In this document: piece by piece, positions 38,802 to 48,697 of the stretch | Layout: each line of letters opens with the position of its first letter | Numbering within the stretch: position 1 is the stretch's first letter | Assembly (NCBI GenBank): GCA_902515405.1 | Contig: CABXUS010000003.1 | Location: forward strand, 1-64,000 | Reading direction: 5' to 3' | DNA from: an uncultured Bacteroidota bacterium | GTDB taxonomy: Bacteria > Bacteroidota > Bacteroidia > Flavobacteriales > Flavobacteriaceae | DNA: 64,000 bases | Notes under the pieces: generated by a model | The model's database searches: none | What the model saw: only the letters and a program-made list of their open reading frames with translations | Told to the model about the DNA's origin: nothing | Translations under genes and position numbers: made by a program

Positions 38802-41126
38802 ATGAACTTACTTAACTTTCAATTACTTTTAAGTAGCGATATACTAACAAATGTCGTTGAAAATATGGATGTATATTTTATAATGATTGTTGCCTTAGCT
38901 TTTTTAGCTGTTGGTGACCTTGTTGTTGGTGTAAGTAATGACGCTGTTAATTTTTTAAATTCAGCGCTTGGTTCAAAGGCAATTTCCGTTAGAAAAATAA
39001 TGATACTAGCAAGTCTTGGAGTGTTAGTTGGTTCTGTATTTTCAAGTGGAATGATGGAGGTTGCAAGAAAAGGAATCTTTAATCCAGAAATGTTATTGTT
39101 TTCGGAAATCATGATAATATTTATGGCTGTTATGATTACAGATATATTATTATTAGATTTTTTTAACACACTTGGACTTCCAACATCAACGACTGTTTCC
39201 ATTGTTTTTGAATTATTAGGCGCTGCAGTTGCAGTTTCATTAATCAAAATCTCTGGTCTTGGAAATGAATTTGGAGATTTAGTCAATTACATAAATGTTG
39301 AGAAAGCTTCTCAAATTATACTTGGGATTTTACTATCGGTATTTATAGCTTTTTCTATTGGTGCTTTAGTCCAGTTTTTAGCTAGGACTATTCTATCATA
39401 CAACTATGAACAAAAATCCAAATGGGTGGGTTCAATTTTTGGTGGAGTTGCTTTAACATCCATATCATATTTCATCTTGATGAAAGGAATTAAAGGTACA
39501 TCTTTTGCAAAAGAAAGTTTTGACTTATTAGATGGAGCTACAATTTCCTCATTTTTAGAAACTGAAGTTTTATTTATTTCATTGGCAAGTTTTGTGCTGT
39601 TATCCTTAGTATCATATATTCTAATTTTTTCTTTTAAAGTAAATATTTACAAATTAATTATTGGAGTAGGTACATTTTCATTAGCTCTTGCTTTTGCAGG
39701 GAATGACTTGGTAAACTTTATTGGGGTTCCAATAGCGGCTTGGCAATCATACGAGGCTTGGATTGCTTCGGGAGTTCCAGCGGATATGTTTTCAATGGAA
39801 GTTCTTTCAACTAAAGTTCCAACTCCTAATTTACTTTTATTCTTAGCAGGAATGGTAATGGTTGTTACACTTTGGATATCATCAAAAGCAAAGAAGGTTA
39901 CTAAGACTGAAATTGATCTTGCAAGACAAAGAGATACAAAAGAAAGATTTCAACCTAACTTTATATCAAGAGGATTGGTTAGATTTTCTTATAATTTAGC
40001 TAAATACACTTCTTTAATAGTTCCTAAAAAATTGCGAGATAATATTAATGCTCAGTTCGAAGTTCCTGTTGTAGAAATGAGTTCAAAAAAAGCCGTCGAA
40101 TTACCAGCTTTTGATATGATTAGAGCATCAGTAAATATGATGGTAGCTGCTATTCTAATTTCAATTGCAACTTCATTTAAATTACCATTATCAACCACCT
40201 ATGTTACTTTCATGGTAGCCATGGGTACATCACTTTCTGATAGAGCATGGGGATCTGAAAGTGCTGTATACAGAGTTGCAGGAGTATTGAATGTCATTGG
40301 TGGATGGTTTTTTACTGCATTTATAGCCTTCACAGCTGCAGGTTTTATCGCTTTATTGATACACCTTGGAGGACCAACTGCAATTGCAATTTTAATATTT
40401 GCAGCCCTGTTAATTTTAGGCAGGAATTATATTTCTCACAGAAAAGATCTTGAAGAAGAAAAAAATTCTGATGCATTAACAAGAGCTGAAAGTAAATCAA
40501 TTCAAGGGGTTATTGATGAGAGCAGTGGTAATATGTCAAAAGCTTCCAAAAAAATTAAAAAGATTTATTCACAATCAATACAAGGTTTAGCCAAAGGGGA
40601 TTTAAGCGGACTTAAGAAAAATAGAAAAGCTGTTTCAAAATACTCTGAAGAAATAGATGACTTGAGAAATGACCTATTCTATTTCATCAAAAACCTAGAT
40701 GAATCAACTATTAAAGGTGCAAGTAATTTCTATATAAATGTTTTAGCCTACCTGCAAGATATTGCAGAATCTTTACAGTACATATCCAAGATTACGTACA
40801 AGCACATCAACAATAATCATACAAATCTAACCTTTAATCAAATAAGAGAACTAAAAGAAATTGATTCTGAGCTAAATAATCTTTATGATGAAATACAGTT
40901 TATTTTCTCAAAAAATAATTTTAAAGAGTTGAATAAAGTGATTAATAAAAAACAAGAGCTCTACTCTTCTCTTAAACAAAAAATTGATATTCAGATTTCT
41001 AGAACTAAAAAGGATGAGTCTAGCCCGAAAAATACAACACTATACTTTAGTATTTTAATTGAGAGCAAAGATTTAGTAGAGAAAACTATGAATCTACTAG
41101 AGATGTACTCAGAATCAAAATCTTAA
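38802..41126 (+). CDS. Inorganic phosphate transporter (PiT family) with C-terminal PhoU-like helical domain
   Basis: GVSNDAVNFLNSALGSKA, LPTSTTVSIVFEL, AGNDLVNFIGVPIAA, KLPLSTTYVTFMVAMG; about 240 C-terminal charged helical residues. Confidence 0.9.
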   Translation: MNLLNFQLLLSSDILTNVVENMDVYFIMIVALAFLAVGDLVVGVSNDAVNFLNSALGSKAISVRKIMILASLGVLVGSVFSSGMMEVARKGIFNPEMLLFSEIMIIFMAVMITDILLLDFFNTLGLPTSTTVSIVFELLGAAVAVSLIKISGLGNEFGDLVNYINVEKASQIILGILLSVFIAFSIGALVQFLARTILSYNYEQKSKWVGSIFGGVALTSISYFILMKGIKGTSFAKESFDLLDGATISSFLETEVLFISLASFVLLSLVSYILIFSFKVNIYKLIIGVGTFSLALAFAGNDLVNFIGVPIAAWQSYEAWIASGVPADMFSMEVLSTKVPTPNLLLFLAGMVMVVTLWISSKAKKVTKTEIDLARQRDTKERFQPNFISRGLVRFSYNLAKYTSLIVPKKLRDNINAQFEVPVVEMSSKKAVELPAFDMIRASVNMMVAAILISIATSFKLPLSTTYVTFMVAMGTSLSDRAWGSESAVYRVAGVLNVIGGWFFTAFIAFTAAGFIALLIHLGGPTAIAILIFAALLILGRNYISHRKDLEEEKNSDALTRAESKSIQGVIDESSGNMSKASKKIKKIYSQSIQGLAKGDLSGLKKNRKAVSKYSEEIDDLRNDLFYFIKNLDESTIKGASNFYINVLAYLQDIAESLQYISKITYKHINNNHTNLTFNQIRELKEIDSELNNLYDEIQFIFSKNNFKELNKVINKKQELYSSLKQKIDIQISRTKKDESSPKNTTLYFSILIESKDLVEKTMNLLEMYSESKS

Positions 41127-41134
41127 TTGGTTTT

Positions 41135-41167
41135 AAAAAAGACAGTCTCTTAGGCTGTCTTTTTTTT
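41135..41167 (+). terminator. Rho-independent terminator after the phosphate transporter
   Basis: AAAAAAGACAG-TCTCTTAGG-CTGTCTTTTTTTT. Confidence 0.9.
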
Positions 41168-41442
41168 AACTATATTAAAACTTAATTATATAATCTTTAA
41201 TAAAGTTGTGTTTAAATTATGAAACTATATTGAGTTTTAATTATTTCAAAAAAGTAAGAATCTAGACTTAATAATTGGGCACTAAACTTAGATGTTTTAA
41301 ATAAATCTAAATATTTTGTTGATAAATAATGAATTTTTTTGGAATGCATTCGGGTTCAATAAATTTATAATCTTTTTAATCAGGATTTAAATATAATTTT
41401 TTAAAATATTGTCTTTTTTAAAAGTCATCCATTGGAAAATCA

Positions 41443-41474
41443 ATGTTTTATAATTCTTATGTTTTATAATTCTT
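41443..41474. repeat. 16-bp perfect tandem duplication
   Basis: atgttttataattctt x2 in the 557-bp intergenic region upstream of nrdB. Confidence 0.9.
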
Positions 41475-41565
41475 TTATTAAATTTTTTATTTTTTATGTT
41501 CAAAATGTTTTAATTATTTGGCATAATAATTGGTTATTTGAATAATTTATCTAAAATTAATGTAT

Positions 41566-41586
41566 GTTGAAAACTTTGTTAAAAAC
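41566..41586. promoter_or_regulatory. Candidate regulatory repeat upstream of nrdB
   Basis: GTTGAAAAC-TTT-GTTAAAAAC, two 9-mers 12 bp apart, about 100 bp before the nrdB ATG. Confidence 0.3.
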
Positions 41587-41683
41587 CTATGAAGCGAGCA
41601 TTTAAACTAGATGAAATAAATTAGAACTTTACTATTGGTATAAATTTAATTTTGCCTTTCACTTTAGAACAATTTTATAAATC

Positions 41684-42958
41684 ATGGAGATAGAACACAT
41701 AATCAAAAGAGACTACAGTACAAAAACTTTCCATTTGGATAAGATTACTGAAGCTATTCAAAAGGCAATGATTGCGGTTGGATTTGGCACAAAGCAAAAT
41801 GCAGAAGACATTGCATTATCAGTTTACAAAACATTACTTGACAGAAAAAACCAAGACCAAGAGTATGTTCCCACAATTGAAGAAGTTCAAGATATTGTAG
41901 AAACTCAACTCATGGAAAGTGAATTCAAAGAAGCGGCAAAAGCATACATTTTATACCGAAATAGAAGAAGTCAACAAAGACAAACAGATATTTTTGAAAA
42001 GCGAATAAACCTAAAACCATACGAATATCCGGAATTATATGAATACGTTCCAGCTATTAGACATTCTTATTGGATACATTCAGAATTTAATTTTACTAGT
42101 GATATTCAGGATTTCAAGTCAAGGCTAACTGATTCAGAAAGAAGTGCTATCAAAAATACTATGTTAGCAATTTCTCAAATTGAAGTAGCTGTTAAATCCT
42201 TTTGGGGGGATTTATATCACAGAATTCCAAAGCCAGAGATTGGTTCTGTAGGTTCAACTTTTGCTGAAAGTGAAGTTCGACATGCAGATGCTTACTCTCA
42301 TTTATTAGAAATATTAGGACTGAATTCAGAATTTAAAGAGCTCAAAAAGAAACCTGCTATTATGAAAAGAGTTCGGTATTTAGAAACCGCACTAAAGAAC
42401 TCAAAAAGCGACGACAATAAAGAATATGCAGAAGCTATTCTGCTGTTTTCACTGTTTATTGAGCATGTGTCCCTATTTTCTCAATTCCTAATTATTATGG
42501 CTTTCAATAAACATAAAAATATGTTGAAAGGTATTTCTAACGTGGTAGAGGCAACCTCAAAAGAAGAACAAATCCATGGTGATTTTGGGATTGATTTAAT
42601 CAAAATTCTTAAAAAAGAAAATCCTGACTGGTTTACACCTGAATATCACAAAAACATCCAGGGTGTATGTAAACAAGCTTTTGAAGCAGAATTAGATGTT
42701 GTTGACTGGATTTTTGAAAACGGAGAGTTAGACTTTTTACCTAAGGCGGTAATTAATGAGTTTTTAAAAAATAGATTTAACAATTCTTTAGAAAGTATTG
42801 GAATTGAAAAAGCATTTGAAATCGATCAAAACTTAGTTTCGCAAACCGAATGGTTTGATGATGAGATCATAGGAACTAAACATGGAGATTTTTTTGTGAA
42901 ACGATCCATCAATTATAGTAAAAGAACACAAAGTATAACAAGTGATGACCTGTTTTAG
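41684..42958 (+). CDS. nrdB: Ribonucleotide reductase class I small subunit with N-terminal ATP-cone
   Basis: N-terminal IIKRDYSTKTFHLDKITEAIQKAM...FKEAAKAYILYRNRR ATP-cone; ESEVRHADAYSHLLE diiron/dimanganese ligand helix. Confidence 0.93.
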   Translation: MEIEHIIKRDYSTKTFHLDKITEAIQKAMIAVGFGTKQNAEDIALSVYKTLLDRKNQDQEYVPTIEEVQDIVETQLMESEFKEAAKAYILYRNRRSQQRQTDIFEKRINLKPYEYPELYEYVPAIRHSYWIHSEFNFTSDIQDFKSRLTDSERSAIKNTMLAISQIEVAVKSFWGDLYHRIPKPEIGSVGSTFAESEVRHADAYSHLLEILGLNSEFKELKKKPAIMKRVRYLETALKNSKSDDNKEYAEAILLFSLFIEHVSLFSQFLIIMAFNKHKNMLKGISNVVEATSKEEQIHGDFGIDLIKILKKENPDWFTPEYHKNIQGVCKQAFEAELDVVDWIFENGELDFLPKAVINEFLKNRFNNSLESIGIEKAFEIDQNLVSQTEWFDDEIIGTKHGDFFVKRSINYSKRTQSITSDDLF

Positions 42959-42961
42959 AAT

Positions 42962-44740
42962 ATGCAAAAAAAAACAACAACAAAAAAGGAAAAAATAAAC
43001 CCATATCAACATTTAATTGATGCTAGAGAAAAAGCAAGAAAAGGAATGAATTTAAATTCCGATAAACAATTTGAATGGCTTAACGAAAATAGTAGAAAAT
43101 TTCTTGCTGCTGGATATTTAGGAGATGGATTAAGTGCAGAAGAACGAATTGCTAATATTGCCAAAAGAGCAGAATCTATACTGCAAATGCCAGGTTTTGC
43201 AGACAAATTTTATTATTATATGTCACAGGGATATTACTCACTAGCATCCCCTGTTTGGTCAAACTTTGGAAAAGAACGTGGCTTACCAATTAGCTGTTTT
43301 GGTTCTCATATTGATGATGATATAGGAAATATTTTATATACCCAATCTGAAGTTGGTATGATGTCTAAATTAGGCGGAGGAACATCTGGTTATTTTGGTA
43401 AAATTAGACATCGTGGAGCTGCCATAAAAAACAATGGAGAAGCTTCAGGAGCTGTCCATATTATGAGATTGTTTGAATCTATGGTAGATGTAGTAAGCCA
43501 AGGTTCAGTTAGACGAGGTCGTTTTTCTCCTTATCTTCCAATTGATCACCCAGATATTATGGAATTTCTAGAAATAGGAACTGAAGGTAATCCCATTCAA
43601 GAGTTAACTCATGGAGTCACTGTAAAAAATGACTGGATGCAAAGTATGATAGATGGTGATGTTGATAAGAGAACTGTTTGGGCAAAAGTTTTACAAAGTC
43701 GTGCTGAAATGGGATACCCCTATATCTTCTTTACAGATAATGCAAACAATGGTGCTCCTGATGTTTATAAGGACAAAGAGCTGCCAATATATGCAAGTAA
43801 TTTATGTACAGAAATAATGTTGCCCTCTGACCATAATTGGTCTTTTGTTTGTGTTCTATCAAGTATTAATTTATTGCATTATGATAAATGGAAAGATACA
43901 GATGCCGTTGAAATAATGGTTTATTTCTTAGATGCAGTAATTACAGAGTTTTTAGAAAAACTAGAGTCTTATAAAAATTCTACTGACAGAGAAGATCAAC
44001 AAACATTTCTATTTATGGAACGAGCATATAATTTTGCAAAAGAAAATAGAGCATTGGGAATGGGTACTCTTGGATGGCACTCTTTATTACAGTCGAAAAT
44101 GCTTCCTTTTGATAGTCAAAAAGCGTATGATTTGAATAATGAAGTTTTTAAAAAACTAAAGGAAAACTCATATAAAGCATCTAAACACTTAGCGGAAAAG
44201 TTTGGAGAACCAGAATTACTAAAAGGCTATGGTAGAAGAAATTCAACTTTAAATGCTATTGCTCCAACTACATCATCTGCATTTATACTGGGTCAAGTTT
44301 CTCAAGGTATCGAGCCGATATGGTCTAATATTTATGTTAAGGATATTGCAAAAATAAAAACAACAATTAAAAATCCTTTTTTGATAAAGCTTTTAAAAGA
44401 AAAAGGAATGGATACACCAGAAGTATGGAAAGATATAAGAGATAGAGATGGTTCCGTTCAACATCTTGATTTCTTATCAGAAAATGAAAAAGAAGTATTC
44501 AAAACATATTCTGAAATTGATCAGCTAGTTATTATATATCAAGCAGCGAATAGACAAAACTATATAGACCAGGGTCAATCTCTTAATGTCATTATACACC
44601 CAGATACATCAACTAAGGATGTTAACAAAATTCATGTCACTGCCTGGAAGTTAGGACTGAAATCTTTATACTATCAACATAGTATGAATGCAGCTCAAAA
44701 GTTCAAACAAAAGAAAGAGTGCGAAAGTTGTGAGGGTTAG
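42962..44740 (+). CDS. nrdA: Ribonucleotide reductase class I large subunit lacking an ATP-cone
   Basis: SPVWSNFGKERGLPISCFGS, SNLCTEIMLPSD, RALGMGTLGWHSLLQ, C-terminal CESC. Confidence 0.96.
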   Translation: MQKKTTTKKEKINPYQHLIDAREKARKGMNLNSDKQFEWLNENSRKFLAAGYLGDGLSAEERIANIAKRAESILQMPGFADKFYYYMSQGYYSLASPVWSNFGKERGLPISCFGSHIDDDIGNILYTQSEVGMMSKLGGGTSGYFGKIRHRGAAIKNNGEASGAVHIMRLFESMVDVVSQGSVRRGRFSPYLPIDHPDIMEFLEIGTEGNPIQELTHGVTVKNDWMQSMIDGDVDKRTVWAKVLQSRAEMGYPYIFFTDNANNGAPDVYKDKELPIYASNLCTEIMLPSDHNWSFVCVLSSINLLHYDKWKDTDAVEIMVYFLDAVITEFLEKLESYKNSTDREDQQTFLFMERAYNFAKENRALGMGTLGWHSLLQSKMLPFDSQKAYDLNNEVFKKLKENSYKASKHLAEKFGEPELLKGYGRRNSTLNAIAPTTSSAFILGQVSQGIEPIWSNIYVKDIAKIKTTIKNPFLIKLLKEKGMDTPEVWKDIRDRDGSVQHLDFLSENEKEVFKTYSEIDQLVIIYQAANRQNYIDQGQSLNVIIHPDTSTKDVNKIHVTAWKLGLKSLYYQHSMNAAQKFKQKKECESCEG

Positions 44741-44758
44741 TTTAACATAGAATTATCA

Positions 44759-44956
44759 ATGTTAAAATATTTCGGATTAATAATATCAATAGTAATTCTA
44801 ATAATAAACTTAGTTTATTTTGATTTTAATGAATCTCTATTTTCAGAAGATAATAAAGTTGCTATAATTGGAATAATTGGAAGTCTATGTGCTTTAGTAT
44901 TAATTCTAATTCTAATTGTTTCCGAAAAAATTAATTCTAAAATTAAAGGTCTGTAA
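44759..44956 (+). CDS. Small hypothetical membrane protein
   Basis: 65 aa, two hydrophobic helices. Confidence 0.5.
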   Translation: MLKYFGLIISIVILIINLVYFDFNESLFSEDNKVAIIGIIGSLCALVLILILIVSEKINSKIKGL

Positions 44957-45368
44957 TTTGCTCAACCTTCACACCAGATTTAATCAAGAATTCAATACCA
45001 GTTCTATCTTTATATTCAGTAATGTATACAACCCTTGATATTCCTGACTGAAAAATTAATTTGCTGCAATCTGTACAGGGAGAAAGCGTTACATAAAGAG
45101 TCGATTCTCTGGTTGACTGAGTAGATGAAGCAACTTTTAAGATTGCATTTGCTTCAGCATGTAAAACATACCACTTAGTATAACCTTCATCATCTTCACA
45201 GCAATTTTCAAAACCTGTTGGAGTACCATTATACCCGTCAGAAATAATCATTTTATCCTTGACTATTAATGCTCCAACTTGTCTTCTTTTACAATGAGAA
45301 AGCTTTGCCCACTCAGTGGCCATTTTTAAATAAGCTTTATCATATCTTAACTGTTTGCTGTCAGACAT
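44943..45368 (-). CDS. dCMP deaminase family protein
   Basis: SHCKRRQVGALIV, ISDGYNGTPTGFENCCEDD, LHAEANAILK, LSPCTDCSKLI. Confidence 0.93.
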   Translation of the reverse strand: MSDSKQLRYDKAYLKMATEWAKLSHCKRRQVGALIVKDKMIISDGYNGTPTGFENCCEDDEGYTKWYVLHAEANAILKVASSTQSTRESTLYVTLSPCTDCSKLIFQSGISRVVYITEYKDRTGIEFLIKSGVKVEQITDL

Positions 45369-45372
45369 TATT

Positions 45373-45942
45373 CTAAATAAATATTAATACAGTTAATAAA
45401 CAAACTATAACTGAAACTAATCTAATGTAATTTTTTTTGAATTTATAACTATTTAAAAATAAAATTGAGTTTAATATTAAAATAGAAACTGCAATTATAA
45501 TTTGAGCTACTTCAACTCCAAACGAAAACCCAATCAAAGCAACTAAATCAACTCCATCAGAAAACGAAATCTGATTGAAAAAGTTTGCAAAACCAAATCC
45601 ATGAATTAACCCAAAAAATAAGGCTATTAGAATAGTAAAATAGTTTACTTTTTTTGTAGCATTTAAGAAAAATAAATTTGTTAATGCCGAAAGAATTATT
45701 GTAACTGGAATTAGTGTTTCTATAATTTCAATGTTTGGTTTATATATTTCATATGATGAAATAACTAATGATAATGAATGACCAAAAGTGAAAAAAGTAA
45801 CAATCCAAAATAATTTTTTCCAACTTTTAAATGAATAAATTATTGATATGGAAACAAGGAATAATAAATGGTCGTAAGCATTTATATCCATAATATGAGT
45901 AAAGCCAATTTTTAAGTAAAAAATAATTTGATCTAAAATCAT
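45373..45942 (-). CDS. HupE/UreJ family membrane protein
   Basis: FTHIMDINAYDHLLFLVS, TFGHSLSL, FGLIHGFGFANFF. Confidence 0.88.
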   Translation of the reverse strand: MILDQIIFYLKIGFTHIMDINAYDHLLFLVSISIIYSFKSWKKLFWIVTFFTFGHSLSLVISSYEIYKPNIEIIETLIPVTIILSALTNLFFLNATKKVNYFTILIALFFGLIHGFGFANFFNQISFSDGVDLVALIGFSFGVEVAQIIIAVSILILNSILFLNSYKFKKNYIRLVSVIVCLLTVLIFI

Positions 45943-46640
45943 ATTCCTCTTTGTTTTTTAATATTTTCATATGCTGCTTGAATTTTTGAAAATTTTTCTT
46001 TTGCAGCATTTACATATACCTCACCAAGGTTTTGAACTTTATCAGGATGATGTTTTTTCGCTAATTCTCTATATGCCTTTTTAAGTTCATCATCTGTACA
46101 ACTTTTATCTACTTCCATAATCTTATAATCTGAATCAGAAGATTTAAAAAACATAGCTTTAATACTTTCAAAATCGATCTTAGATATTTTCAGATAATTA
46201 GTGAATTCTAAAAGTTTCTCAATTTCAATTTTTGAAACTGAACCATCAGATTTTGCAATATTGAAAAGAAAATGAATCAATTGAAGCCTTGTTCCATAGC
46301 TAGTTCTGGTTAAAAAAAACATACATATTTTTTCAGCTGAAATATTTCTCTTATCAATATTAATATTGAATTGTTTAAATAGGATCTCTGCTCTTTGCGG
46401 ACCATAAATTGAGATGAAATAATTTCTTACATATTGCAGTTCTTGCTTTGTTACTTTTCCATCTGCTTTAATTAAAATTGACGCAAGAGCTAGCAGATTT
46501 AACTCAAAATCACGTTTGATGTTATTTCTTATTTTGACGAAGTTGTTTTTGTCAATTTGATGACCAATAAATAAACCAATAAAAAAACCCGGCAATCTAA
46601 AAATATAAAGTCCAATAAATCCTAATATCCACTTATACAT
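45939..46640 (-). CDS. TerB-like plus DnaJ domain protein (DjlA-like)
   Basis: J-domain KAYRELAKKHHPDKV at C-terminus; TerB-like LLALASILIKADGKVTKQEL. Confidence 0.88.
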   Translation of the reverse strand: MYKWILGFIGLYIFRLPGFFIGLFIGHQIDKNNFVKIRNNIKRDFELNLLALASILIKADGKVTKQELQYVRNYFISIYGPQRAEILFKQFNINIDKRNISAEKICMFFLTRTSYGTRLQLIHFLFNIAKSDGSVSKIEIEKLLEFTNYLKISKIDFESIKAMFFKSSDSDYKIMEVDKSCTDDELKKAYRELAKKHHPDKVQNLGEVYVNAAKEKFSKIQAAYENIKKQRGI

Positions 46641-46705
46641 AAAAGCTATCCAAATTTACAAATGTCAATTAATAGTTCTTTATTATATTTGAAAAAAAAA
46701 CAGTT

Positions 46706-47113
46706 ATGTACCCAGAAGAATTAGTAAAACCAATGAAACTAGAACTAACATCAAATGGATTTAAGGAATTATCCAACAATGATGATATAAAAAACATGAT
46801 AGAGAATGGAAGTTCCGTAATTATGGTAAATTCTGTTTGTGGGTGTGCAGCTGCAAATGCAAGACCAGCAGTTATATCATCATTAAATAATGAAAAAACT
46901 CCAAATAATTTATTTACTGTATTTGCAGGTGTCGATAAGGAAGCTACTGATTCAGCCAGAGAGCTTATGTTTCCATTTCCTCCATCATCACCATGCATAG
47001 CGTTATTTAAAGATGGTGAATTGGTTCACATGCTTGAGAGACATCATATTGAGGGAAGAGATGCGTCGTTAATTTCAGAAAATCTTAAACAAGCTTACGA
47101 CGAGTTTTGTTAA
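46706..47113 (+). CDS. BrxA/BrxB family bacilliredoxin
   Basis: VNSVCGCAAANARPAV, FPPSSPCIALFKDGELVHMLERHHIEG. Confidence 0.92.
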   Translation: MYPEELVKPMKLELTSNGFKELSNNDDIKNMIENGSSVIMVNSVCGCAAANARPAVISSLNNEKTPNNLFTVFAGVDKEATDSARELMFPFPPSSPCIALFKDGELVHMLERHHIEGRDASLISENLKQAYDEFC

Positions 47114-48606
47114 ATATTTTTATGAATTGGTAATTCAATTTTAAAAATAGTTTTTCCTTTTTTTGAGACAAAGTCAATTTTTCCATTATAATTTGTAACA
47201 AGATTTTTTATAATACTTAAACCAAGACCCATTCCTTTAGACTTTGTAGTAAATTTTGGTTCAAATATTTTGTCTCTATTTTTCCTGGGTATTCCGTCTC
47301 CATTATCTTCAATTTCAATATTGGCTTTATTTCTAACTTTTTTGATTGATACAATAATTTTTGAATCTATAATATTCTCAGTTGCATGAATAGCATTTTT
47401 AACCAAATTAGTTATAATCCTTATCAAATTTGTTCTATCAATTTTGACATTTAGACTTTCTAATTTAGATTTAAATAAAATATTCTGCTCATTAAAAATT
47501 TCTAAAGCTAATTTAGTAGTTGATATTATATCTATATTTTCATTTTTTTGTGCCGGAAGCTCAGCAAAGTGTGAGAATGCAGTTGAAATTGAGCTAAGAA
47601 CATCAATTTGCTGAACCAAGGTGTCACTAAAATCCTCCATTTTATCTTGAATTTTTGGATCATTAGGATTGAATTTTAATTTAAAATTTTGGACAGTTAA
47701 TTTCATAGGAGTTAATGGGTTTTTTATCTCATGAGCAACTTGTTTAGCCATTTCTCTCCATGCTAATTCTCTTTGGGATTTTGATAATTTTTTCACATTT
47801 TCATCGATTTGGTCAACCATGTTGTTATATGAGCTAACTAGTGTAAATATCTCTTTACTTGAAACATTTAATCCAATCTTTTTATTTGATTTATCAATCC
47901 TCATTTGTCTCATTTTCTTTACCAGTTCTGAAATAGGGTTTGTTATATAGCTTGAAACAAAATATGAAATGACTATGGCGAGAACAAATAGAAGCACATA
48001 AACTTGAGCAATATTTATAATAAATGATCTTATTTCATAAGCATTCAATTTATCGTCATCTACATAAGGTAAATTTAAAATCCATATTGGTTTTTTGTTA
48101 ATATCTACTATGTATGAAAAAGATGATCTGTAAAATTGGTCTTCAGCTTCATTAGTTTTAACAATTTTTAAATCTGTTGAAGTTTCCAGTTCATCTATAA
48201 TTGACTCATCTAATTTCTCTAATACATCTTGGTTAATAGTTGATCCTATTAGAGTGCCATCTAAATCGTATAATGTGAAGTTAATATTTTGAATATTGGA
48301 AATTTTAAAAATTTCATCTTTTAATTCAGTATCCAAAACGGTGCTTATGTTTATTCCATATTCAGGTCTTTTACTAAATAAATAAGACAATTGATTATCT
48401 GGCTGTTGAGATTTTTCATTAAATAATACATAAAAAGCCCTTTGAAGTTGTGATTCTTTTCTGTCGAGTCTCAACTCATGATAATAAAATGAATTCTCAC
48501 GAATTTGAAAACTTGTAGTTATTCCAATTAGTAAAAAAGAAACAAAAACCAATATAATCATGGCAAAAAAGATCCTGGTTCTAAGTAATAAAAAGGGTTC
48601 TTTCAT
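47110..48606 (-). CDS. Sensor histidine kinase (HAMP, HisKA, HATPase_c)
   Basis: MAKQVAHEIKNPLTPMKLTVQNF, NLVKNAIHA, DNGDGIPRKNRDKIFEPKFTTKSKGMGLGLSI. Confidence 0.92.
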   Translation of the reverse strand: MKEPFLLLRTRIFFAMIILVFVSFLLIGITTSFQIRENSFYYHELRLDRKESQLQRAFYVLFNEKSQQPDNQLSYLFSKRPEYGINISTVLDTELKDEIFKISNIQNINFTLYDLDGTLIGSTINQDVLEKLDESIIDELETSTDLKIVKTNEAEDQFYRSSFSYIVDINKKPIWILNLPYVDDDKLNAYEIRSFIINIAQVYVLLFVLAIVISYFVSSYITNPISELVKKMRQMRIDKSNKKIGLNVSSKEIFTLVSSYNNMVDQIDENVKKLSKSQRELAWREMAKQVAHEIKNPLTPMKLTVQNFKLKFNPNDPKIQDKMEDFSDTLVQQIDVLSSISTAFSHFAELPAQKNENIDIISTTKLALEIFNEQNILFKSKLESLNVKIDRTNLIRIITNLVKNAIHATENIIDSKIIVSIKKVRNKANIEIEDNGDGIPRKNRDKIFEPKFTTKSKGMGLGLSIIKNLVTNYNGKIDFVSKKGKTIFKIELPIHKNI

Positions 48607-48697
48607 AAATGTCTCAATCTTAGATATTCAATATAGCAAATATTAAAATCAAATATTATTCCACTTAATTTTTTTTATTTTTAATAAATTAGATGAA

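Noticed and set aside
38819-39286. 155-aa antisense ORF
   Set aside because: Fully inside the phosphate transporter gene, no family resemblance; the sense frame has clear PiT motifs.
41329-41370. Short ORF MNFFGMHSGSINL and MKRAFKLDEIN (41589) as leader peptides of nrdB
   Set aside because: Too short, no regulatory codon run or attenuator hairpin recognised.
47110-48606. Novel two-component system
   Set aside because: Standard HAMP-HisKA-HATPase kinase; no adjacent response regulator, nothing unusual in domain order.
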